This document shows, piece after piece, positions 56,172 to 64,000 of a stretch of 64,000 bases of DNA. Each line of letters opens with the position of its first letter. Within the stretch, counting starts at the first letter, position 1. This stretch comes from Solicoccozyma terricola (Eukaryota; Basidiomycota; Tremellomycetes; Filobasidiales; Piskurozymaceae), in the NCBI GenBank assembly GCA_001600875.1, contig BCLD01000011.1:688355-752354 (forward strand), read 5' to 3'. A program made the position numbers and the translations under genes. A model generated the notes under the pieces. The model was not told the DNA's origin, searched no databases, and saw only the letters and a program-made list of their open reading frames with translations.

Positions 56172-57852
56172 ATGCATACATCATACACAGTATACATCCC
56201 TCCCGCTCTTCCCTATCTCGCTCGCCATTCCCAGGCCAGCGGCGCCATCACCAGCCCCTCTCAAGGTCAAGCTCGCAGTCGAAAGCGCTCGCACGAACCG
56301 GGCAACTCGTGCGATGGCTTGTATTTCAGACCGATATTGCCTCTTCCCGATACACAAGAACTCGCTCTACGGTCCCATCAGCAGCTCGGCCTTGTGGAAA
56401 CCCGAGTAGCGGTGACTGCAACAACTTCAGTGCCAATCACTACCCCGTGTCAGACGTCCTTGTCTGCCCAACAACTTCAACCGATATCTCCACCACCTTC
56501 TTCGAAACGCCAACGTGTCCAACCGTTGAAGCCCATCAACTCAAAGAGCTCTTTGACGGCTGTTCCTACCCCGACGGGGGCGGAGAGGTACGATGATACC
56601 ATCATAGCCGATTCTGAAGGAGGATCTGAAGGATCAGAGGACGAGGAGGAGGATGTCTATGGTGGGGCTGTGGATTCAGGAGGTGGTGGTGGGACGTTCG
56701 ACATCACAAAGACTGGAAGGGAGAGATGGGATACGACTGTGCATACAATTGAGAGGTCTCGGAGAGATAAGAGTGCGTTGGAATACACTGGTCAGTTTGT
56801 TGTCCCGTGGTGGTCAAGTTCAACGTCCATAAGAATGCACACATTGACATGTTATTCTCTGATCCATCAGCAACGACATACTCTCATCCTGCTATAACCC
56901 AGGGAACATCAGAGTCCTTTCAGACCAACGTCACGACAACTTCAAACGAGACCACAACTGCATCAACAGCCACACTAGCTACCAATCCAGACTCCCGATC
57001 AATCCTCGTCCCTGATATCCAGATTCCTAATCTCTCGAATCTCCCGTCTTTGCATTCGCTTCTTCGTCCATCTGGAATGACAGATCGATTCGGTCAATCC
57101 CGTCAGCCGACGACGAAGACATCCACCGTGTCGGTCCTTGCAGCAGTACTCTCAATATCTCCCATTCGATTGATACCCACCAAGTTCCCTCAACCAACGA
57201 GGGGAGCAACGAGGTCGAAATTCCAAGTTGCAGACTCTGCTGGTGAAAGAGAGGTTGCTAGGGATATGACGGCGATCAATCAATCCAAGACGAGATTTTG
57301 CGAGATAACTATTGGACAACCTGGTATTGAGATAGGTGATAGTATAGTTGGTGTGATTGCCGTTTGGGGAGAAAAGACGGATTGGGTTGGAGAGGATGGT
57401 TTGTCGATCGGGGATGTCGTCTTTCTGGAGAGTGAGTATATGTTTCATTTGTGGATGGACCGGTTTTCCGCACCGATCTCCTAACACTTCTTCTTACTCC
57501 GCCCGGCACAGATATCTCCCACAAACAATCTATTCATCCAACTACGAAACATACCATGGGCACGCTCTCCACTACAGGCCACAGTGCTTTCACCATCCTC
57601 TCCCGTACCCAACCACGGTATCTATATCCTGTAACCGGTCCTACCACATGCTCAACCTGCGAATTACTAGCGAAAGGTGTGTCAAAGGATAGAAAGGTTT
57701 GCGTGAAACACATGCATCTTGTGGTGCCCGAGGATAGGAGATACATCGTTGATGAGAGATTGGCGGATACGATCCCGGGATTGGGAAAGGTAGTCAGGAT
57801 GGGACGGTGGTGTAAAGGTGTGTTGGGTGGGAAAGGGGTTATAAGAGCCTGA
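56172..57852 (+). CDS. Orphan protein, possible OB-like C-terminal domain
   Basis: Exons 56172-56790, 56871-57431 and 57512-57852 encode about 506 residues. The N-terminal 300 residues are Ser/Thr/Pro-rich with an acidic Gly-containing block (SEGSEDEEEDVYGG). The C-terminal half looks folded: FCEITIGQPGIEIGDSIVGV, IAVWGEKTDWVGEDGLSIGDVVFLENIS, SAFTILSRTQPRYLYPVTGP, then a CSTCELL...KVCVKHMHL cysteine/histidine cluster that could bind zinc, and a basic end. The alternation of short strands would fit an OB-like beta barrel, but that is a guess. I recognise no family. Its start is divergent from KAP120 with 271 bp between the start codons. Confidence 0.6.
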
Positions 57853-58356
57853 TTTTATCCAATACGAACGCATCGGCGAACAAACGAACATTTACCCGCC
57901 GGCATCAGCGTCACCTCACCTCACCTGCCCTGCTCCTTTGGCGCCGATCGAATCATCTAGCGGGGGATGTGATGAAACGCAGATACTCTCTGTCTTCCTC
58001 TCCGCCGATATTGTCGGGGATGAGATTGGGATCGACACCTCTTGATCACGTTCACCTTGGAGAATTCTCCAGCTCGCAATACCACGTATCACCCACCAGC
58101 TGCGACGGGATCGGCGGTGACAGCGAGCATCTTGTAGCGGTGCAGCAGTATCTGAACTTCCACTTCGCATCCCACATCGGGCATCGTCTAATCACCAAAT
58201 CATTTCCATCGCACCTCGTCACTTATCTCTCATCGACCCCTACCTTGCCATCGACCACCTCGACGCGAAACAAGCGGGTGGCGGCGTCTCGTACCTAGAT
58301 ATACTGTCGTCCAGCATCACCACCCTTGCATTGGCTTCCAGGCCTCACCGATAGCA
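57853..58356. other. Upstream region of the MLKL-like kinase gene
   Basis: The region separates the end of the orphan gene from the kinase gene in tandem. No repeat or recognisable element stands out; the open frames here have no support. Confidence 0.45.
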
Positions 58357-61300
58357 ATGTCCACGTTCGATGCAGGCCCAGGGGACAGAACAGACCCCTC
58401 CTTTCAACGTCATCTTCGTCCCATATCGATTACTTCGTTGGCATCGGACACTTCCTCTATCGCTCCGCTATCCTCCCAGCCGCTACTTCCTCAGCCGCTA
58501 CTCCCTCAACCACCACAACACCCTACTTCATCACCCGGCAGTAACTCAGAGCGGAAACGACGGGCTTCCATATCTCTTTTCATCAAGAAGAAGTTCTCTG
58601 GCCTAGATGGAAGTACGAGTTCTGGCTCTGGCTCAGTGTCTGGGTCATCCACAACCGCTCAATCGATCGGTACACTCAGACCTGCCACATCAACGACCGT
58701 GTTGAGCACGATTGTTGCAGGTCACAAGGAGGATTATGTTGCCGTCGGGAACGATTCAAGCAAAGTCGAAGGTGCCAAGAGAGATGAGTCGGGAGACGAT
58801 GGAATGATGACAGGTGTGGATCCTGAATTTGTGATCCTCGGGGAAAGTTCAGGAGGACAAGGAGAAGATGATGGAACGCATTCGATTGGGAAATCGACTA
58901 CGCCGACCATTCCACCTGATGGCCTGATGGTCAAGCCTACGTCCGCGTCGACACCACCTGCTGTCCAGGCTCAAGGTGCAGTACCGAATCAACAGCAATT
59001 CAAGATTCTCGGGTCGAAGAAGCTTGGAACAGCACTCACGAAACTGCAACATCGCGCTGCGCTTACTCCTGGGTCATCAGTGGGAGGAGTTGAATCATCA
59101 TCGACCTCTCCAATCGGTGATACTTTTGCTTCCTCGCCAAAGGAGACTGGATCGTCGTCTGGAAAAGGTGTTTTGAGCAAAATTGGACAGGAGAAAGGAT
59201 CAACTCAAGGGAGGAAACTAGTCAAAGGTTTCTCAATTCAGTCTTCATTCAACAAATCGCCTTCGACGGTCGACCAACCTCTTCCCAAACAACCTGAGGA
59301 AACACCCACCCAGCCAGTCACCCTCGCTGATAAGCAAGCGCTTGCAGCTAAACACATGAAGAGGATTGCTTATGCTTCAACTGTGATCAATGGGTTGGTT
59401 CAGGTTGGAAAGTTGACATCTGGAGTTCCGTTCATCGCTACGATAGATGCATCAATCCAACTTGTTCAAAGCATGTGGGCAAGTGTCGAGAAAGTGGGAG
59501 GACTAGAGGTTGCTGCGTGGAGGTTGGTACGTATGAATTTGGGATCGCCACAGGAGAAGAAGAAGACATGCTGATCGATTGAGAGCGAGAGATTAGGTTG
59601 AGAGGTGTTCTGCAGTATTGATAGCCGTCCAGGATTCAATCATCGCGCTCAAAGGAACCGTAGTCGATGAGCAAATGGAACATAATCTGCAGACACTGAA
59701 AGAGTAAGGCCACATCGAAATTCTTGTAACCAACGTGGACTCTAATACGTCGAAACAGCGTTCTAGAGGATTCAAACCTGATCATTTCGAAACTGGCATC
59801 GAGGTCCTTTTTGAAGCTTTACCTGAAAGGAGACGAGCTGGGAGGTGCCATCAACAAAGCCAGTCAAGACCTAATCGATTGCGTAGTCATCTTTCAGGTA
59901 TATTGCGTGTCGTCCAGGTGCAAAGACGAGAGTATCAATGACGCTAACATACCACTCGCAGCTCCAAGCTTCTATATCTTCGTCCGGCTGGCGTGTTCAA
60001 AGCGAGGAAGATAGGAAGATAGATACTAAACTGCTGCTTGCGAGGATGGAAGAGGCGGCTGAAACCGACGAAAAGATGTGGCAGGCCTTGAAGATGGATA
60101 GTAAGTAGATTTTTCCAATAATTTAAAAAGCACAGGCCTGAAGATAGTTGCTGAAGGCGATATTTGCCACCAGACCAATGCCTGCAGGAAACCATTGCGA
60201 CTATGCAGCGGACGCTAGATGCTATCCTCAGTTTCCAGGAAGAGGAGAGGCAGTATCGCAGGGCAGAGTCTAGATTCGGCCCACCTATGACGGCACTCAC
60301 GGCACATGCTCTCTCTGATATCGGATCACTCCAGCTGGATGTGACCAGCGAGTTGAACTTCGGATTGGCGACGAGGAGACCCATCGTTGCAGGAAGGACA
60401 TCAATCAAGGCTGTCGTGTGGGCGACGCTGGCCGCTGGAGAACTGTCCAAGACTGCGGGAATTCAAAATGGTGGAAATCTCGAGCAGCATATACGCTTCT
60501 TGAAGAAAGGATTGGATGTAAGTAGACCAAGGCTGTGGCAGCGACGTTGGCCTGACTGATATCATATTTTCGTCCAACGACAGGTGCTTATTCGCATCAG
60601 CGGAGGCCTAAACGACATTGGTGTCCCAGACGTGAGTGAGATCACGGCGAATGCCTCACGTCGACTGGTGGTGACGCACCTCCGTTTCAGTGGACGATCA
60701 CGCCCCTGGAAGTGACGCATGAGGCCGAGATTGGTTTCGGAGCATACAGCACGGTCTTCAGAGGTGTATGGCATGGCGAGAAGGTGGCGATAAAGCAGCT
60801 GAATGAGGCAGTTCCTCGAAAGGTGAGAACGAACTTCTGTTGACTAAAGTCTCTGCGTTGAAGAACCTCCTATCAGCTCTTCCTCCAAGAAGTGGAAGTC
60901 TGGCGACCGCTCCAGCATCCCAACATCCTACCTTTCTGGGGCGCGTCATCGACGACAGGCCCTCCGCCCTATTTCTTTGTCAGTCCATATATGGCCTTTT
61001 CTGATGTGGTCAAGTACCTTGGAACCCCTGCGGGACAGTCTCATTCCAAGACTCGATGGTTGCTGGAGATCGCTGTTGGCATGCAGTACCTGCACTCGAG
61101 AGATATTTTACATGGCGGTGAGGCGGGTCCTGAAATTCCATGGAGACTGGCTGAAAACCATCGGCACTATCGCAGATCTAAAAGGCTGTAATGTACTTAT
61201 TTCAAACTCAGGCCACGCTATCATATGTGATTTCGGGTTGGCAGCACTGCGTCTCGAGATCGAGCGCCTGTCCGGAGATATTCCAAGGCGTAAAGGTACC

Positions 61301-61721
61301 TTTAGATGGGCATCTCCCGAGCTGTTGATGGACGGCAGGCTATCCACGGCAACCGATGGTGAGTACAGAGAGGTGATGTGTTGACATACTCAGAAGTTGA
61401 GCCGCCAAGAGGTACACACTAGTCTACGCCTTCGCCATGACCGCCGTGGAAATTCTCAGCGGCGGAGAGATCCCTTACGGGCACGTCGACGACGCACTCC
61501 TCAAGTCGGAAATCATCAGTACAACGCGAAGGCCGTTGTTGACTGAATACCAGATCAGTAATAAGCTTGCTGTCCTCTTGAAAGCCTGTTGGGCTCAACG
61601 GCCGGAGGAAAGGCCGTCTTTTGATAATATTGTCCCAATCCTTGAGGAGATCGTGAACGACGAGCTGTCAGTTACTCCCGAAGAATGGTTTGATGGCCGT
61701 GGTTTGTGTGAGCGTGCTTGA
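58357..61721 (+). CDS. TKL-type protein kinase with MLKL-like N-terminal helical bundle
   Basis: Exons 58357-59526, 59597-59703, 59759-59897, 59962-60100, 60174-60517, 60584-60631, 60691-60822, 60877-61117, 61176-61358 and 61423-61721 encode about 933 residues. Residues 1-320 are Ser/Thr/Gly-rich and disordered. Residues ~335-470 form a predicted helical bundle (MKRIAYASTVINGLVQVG, VPFIATIDASIQLVQSMWAS, LVERCSAVLIAVQDSIIALKG, LQTLKDVLEDSNLIISKLASR, INKASQDLIDCVVIFQLQA) like the MLKL N-terminal four-helix bundle found on fungal kinases. A long coiled linker follows. The kinase domain (~residues 635-925) has IGFGAYSTVFRG, VAIKQL, HGDLKGCNVLI, ICDFGLAAL, GTFRWASPELL and the end PEERPSFDNIVPIL, so it looks catalytically complete. 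The last exon may be followed by a further exon; the TGA at 61719-61721 is my working end. Confidence 0.82.
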
Positions 61722-62112
61722 ATGTGATGAGAGAGCACGACGGCCTGCTGATAAACGGCGTCCTTCACAGCATCCTCCATAAAGGGCAGTTCTTCCCTCA
61801 CCAGTACGTCTTACAGGACAGCAGGCACAGAATACGACGAGAGTGCTGAGCCCCGGAATCAGCAGTAAGTTCATTCGCGAAACTGCCAGGCATCTGTCTC
61901 ACTGTCAGGACCCAACAGGATCGTCTCCCCTTATTCACCTGCACACCCTTTACCTGGAGCGCTTACAAGCGCGAGTTCGAGCTCATGCTCGAGTCCAATC
62001 GAGCCAACACGTAAAGAATCCGATTCAGAAATATATATTGAGAGGGTAGAACGGGTGGCGAAGTCTTGTGAGCCGCATGTTGTCGGCTTTGCGGAGTTGA
62101 AGCTCACCCCTC
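61722..62112. other. Short gap between kinase gene and tandem orphan gene
   Basis: About 390 bp lie between the two co-oriented genes. I could not decide whether it holds a 3' untranslated region plus promoter or additional exons linking the two. A short frame reading ELKLTPHGQLHRHKPSG overlaps the next gene's start in another frame. Confidence 0.4.
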
Positions 62113-63279
62113 ATGGTCAACTACACAGACACAAACCATCTGGAGCATCCCTTCGATGATCGCCTTCGAATCGCTCTATGGGAGCCCACTCTGATCAAGT
62201 TGGGGGACATAGGCTACTTGACGCCGGGGGGTGGCTTCTGCAAGATCTACAACGTCAGTACTGCCATTCTTTGAAATCGTGGTTGCTGATAATACATGCT
62301 TTGCCCGTTAGGCAATCGATGGGCCCACGACAGAAGTGGAATTACCAATGCGGCACCTGGACGAATCCAACATGATGAAAATCGATTCCAAAGCAGTCGG
62401 TCAGCGAACTGTTGCGGAGCGCGGCTTAGAGATCATGAGCTCGGCGCTGAATCTTACTGGCTTCACATCGATAAGGGGACAAACTTCGGTGTGAGTCAAC
62501 CTGTAAACTGGTACAGCATGAGCTTGATTTGACCTGTCTTTTCGCTTTCCAACAGCCGCCAGATATCCAGAGAGATCAAATTTCCACTTCGGCCTAATGG
62601 ATCACGCAAGCAGTCAGCGTTGATCATTGACGGAGCCGAATCCACTTTTTTCCATACGATTGAGCCGTGTCGTGAATACCTCTACAGGAATGTGGATGCT
62701 ATCGTTGAGAAATGGGGGGTTGTTCATCGACTTGCGAAGCACGATGTAAGTCATACGTTTGCACTGAGTTTCCGATCTCACTCCCGACAATGTCGCAGGT
62801 CATCATCGTTGTCGGTACGCTGCTCGCACAAGATTGGGCCATAATGACTGCTGATTCCCAGCCCGGAGTGTAAGTGCACCTCGCACAATGCTGTTGCCAG
62901 TGATTACTGACCGTAGAAGGTTCCACCTAGCATTGTCAACTTCAACGTCCACTCTCAGAAGGTCCTTGGAGCACCCTGGGGAACATGGGCGACTCAGCAC
63001 GATATCGGTAGAGGATGGAGAGGTGACATGCCAAGTGGCCAAGAACCTCGAGTGAAGTGCAAGGTCAGTTCGACCAGGTGAGCGGGAGACTGTCTGAGGT
63101 CTATTAATTAAGAGTTGCTGACCACTACCAAAAGCCCCCAACGAGACGCCGTTTTGCTTGCAAGGTGAGTAGCCGATGCAGTGAAAGACAACGCCGGCTG
63201 TACGTGACGCATATTGGTGCCAAACAGACTGAGATTCCTGCCTGGTAATGATTCAAATTCCAAGCCTCTGTTGTGGTGA
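62113..63279 (+). CDS. Uncharacterised basidiomycete protein (conserved in mushrooms)
   Basis: Exons 62113-62253, 62312-62490, 62556-62745, 62799-62869, 62931-63077, 63135-63164 and 63228-63279 encode about 269 residues. Segment order matches an uncharacterised family that is expanded in Agaricomycetes: DDRLRIALWEPTLIKLGDIGYL near the start, FCKIYNAID, AERGLEIMSSAL, REIKFPLRPNGSRKQSALII, REYLYRNVDAIVEKWG, HDVIIVVGTLLAQDWAIMTA, VNFNVHSQKVLGAPWGTW and the C-terminal DAVLLARLRFLPG. I recall this pattern from family knowledge, not from a search. There is no signal peptide or membrane span. It lies directly downstream of the MLKL-like kinase gene in the same orientation, which suggests but does not prove a functional link. 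Confidence 0.75.
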
Positions 63280-63492
63280 TCCAGCAACGACGAGAGGGAC
63301 CTTCGAGCTCATTTCAACTATAATAGAGGCCATCTTTAGAGGTCGTCGGTCCATTGATGGAGCTTTCCCTCGCTTGTATACTCGATTGTGATTGATGAAC
63401 GCGCATATAATGTGGTCGCATCCAACCATGACCCACGAGAAAGCCTGGCCGGACTGAGGCGATCGGACGGTTACAACACCACGATACGAAAT
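63280..63492. other. Convergent intergenic region at the right end
   Basis: A 213-bp gap between the end of the orphan gene and the end of the last minus-strand gene. Nothing was recognised in it. Confidence 0.5.
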
Positions 63493-64000
63493 CTATTCTA
63501 AAAAACTCTTTCCTCTCCGTCGGCCGCCCACACTAAGTGATCGCTTCCTACCTGCTTTATCCCTGCTGAGCAACCTAAACGCCCAAACCAGTAACATGAT
63601 AGCGCCTTGAATGAGCAGGAATGTTACGGCTGGAGTCCACACGGCGGCTGTAGATTCCGCGAACACAGCCTTCTTTGATAGGTGTATGGGAAGGAAGGAA
63701 CGAGCCGAGGTCAGGACGGAATTGAGGAGTGTATTGTGATCGCGCTCGTAGCCATGTATTCGGGAGTTGAGCTTCCGAATGTCCAATTTCAGCGCATCAA
63801 AGGAATTGGAAATCTGTCGCCGCTCGGACTCGAGGTTGCCAAGACGGAAGGAAAGGTCATTGAGAGCATCGCTGTAGAGATTTGGAAGGTCTATCAGTCT
63901 AGCTTGTTGAGTGATTCGGGAGCCGATTGGTTGACTTACGACAACGATGCTTGTCCCTCGTGTGCTCCTGCTCGCGCACGTCGTTCGTCTAGCGGTGATG
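63493..64000 (-). CDS. C-terminal part of a type I membrane protein (L-type-lectin-like?)
   Basis: Two exons are visible on the minus strand: 63940-64000, which is open at the window edge, and 63493-63871. The sequence reads ASLSDALNDLSFRLGNLESE and onward as an amphipathic coiled-coil helix, then a hydrophobic span (AVWTPAVTFLLIQGAIMLLVWAF) and a short, strongly basic cytosolic tail of about 27 residues. A lumenal coiled coil followed by one span and a short tail is the layout of ERGIC-53/Emp47-type cargo lectins, but the lectin domain itself would be outside the window, so the assignment is tentative. Confidence 0.6.
   Translation of the reverse strand, partial: ITARRTTCASRSTRGTSIVVVSQPIGSRITQQARLIDLPNLYSDALNDLSFRLGNLESERRQISNSFDALKLDIRKLNSRIHGYERDHNTLLNSVLTSARSFLPIHLSKKAVFAESTAAVWTPAVTFLLIQGAIMLLVWAFRLLSRDKAGRKRSLSVGGRRRGKSFLE

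Noticed and set aside
61919..62112. Additional kinase exon linking into the tandem orphan gene
   Set aside because: A frame with ELKLTPHGQL is open, but I found no donor/acceptor pair that joins it in frame to the kinase and to the orphan's conserved start.

Overview
The window is nuclear DNA of a basidiomycete yeast-like fungus, most probably a tremellomycete (Cryptococcus/Kwoniella/Tremella relatives). The evidence is dense GT-AG introns of mostly 55-80 nt, two or more introns in nearly every gene, intergenic gaps of a few hundred bases, and eukaryotic products such as RPL30, SEC16, prefoldin and importin-11. I rebuilt splice structures by hand from donor and acceptor sites, reading-frame phase and family conservation; exon sums are whole codons in every complete model. 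No tRNA, rRNA, CRISPR array or transposon was recognised.

Layout, left half: 3' end of prefoldin subunit 3 (+, to 507); ToxD-like reductase (+, 953-2480); pyrroline-5-carboxylate reductase (-, 2866-4189); Pof3/Dia2-like TPR/F-box protein (-, 4347-6516); SEC16 (-, 6630-13647); RPL30 (+, 14340-15191) divergent from SEC16 across a 119-nt C run; a small mitochondrial-type protein (-, 15732-16261) divergent from a TMEM205-like membrane protein (+, 16769-17705); a DUF1365 protein (+, 18077-20038); LEU1 isopropylmalate isomerase (-, 20222-22743); an EH-like low-complexity protein (-, 23500-25539); an Srk1/Rck2-type stress kinase (-, 25827-28951); and an alpha-glucoside/sugar MFS transporter (-, 29983-31921).

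Right half: membrane-anchored GH5 exo-1,3-beta-glucanase (-, 32916-36416); a 2-kb non-coding block with C runs and microsatellites; an acidic orphan protein (+, 38485-41305); TAH18 diflavin reductase (-, 41798-44516); isocitrate lyase (-, 44746-47061); Cyc2-like mitochondrial flavoprotein (-, 47545-49170); an orphan with a 96-bp duplication (+, 49691-51439); importin-11/KAP120 (-, 51836-55900) divergent from an orphan (+, 56172-57852); an MLKL-like helical-bundle plus TKL kinase gene (+, 58357-61721), followed in tandem by a member of an uncharacterised mushroom-type protein family (+, 62113-63279); and the 3' end of a type I membrane protein (-, 63493-64000).

Most of this is housekeeping: secretion (SEC16), amino-acid synthesis (P5CR, LEU1), carbon metabolism (isocitrate lyase, sugar transporter), redox and Fe-S assembly (TAH18, Cyc2-like) and transport (KAP120). 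The part that stands out is the right end, where a kinase with a predicted MLKL-type N-terminal bundle sits about 390 bp upstream of a co-oriented orphan gene. Other structural features are very long C homopolymers whose intronic copies lie on the sense strand as C, two GC-AG introns in one gene, repeated CACGTG elements close to start codons, and a pair of CCG-N4-CGG zinc-cluster-type sites upstream of LEU1.
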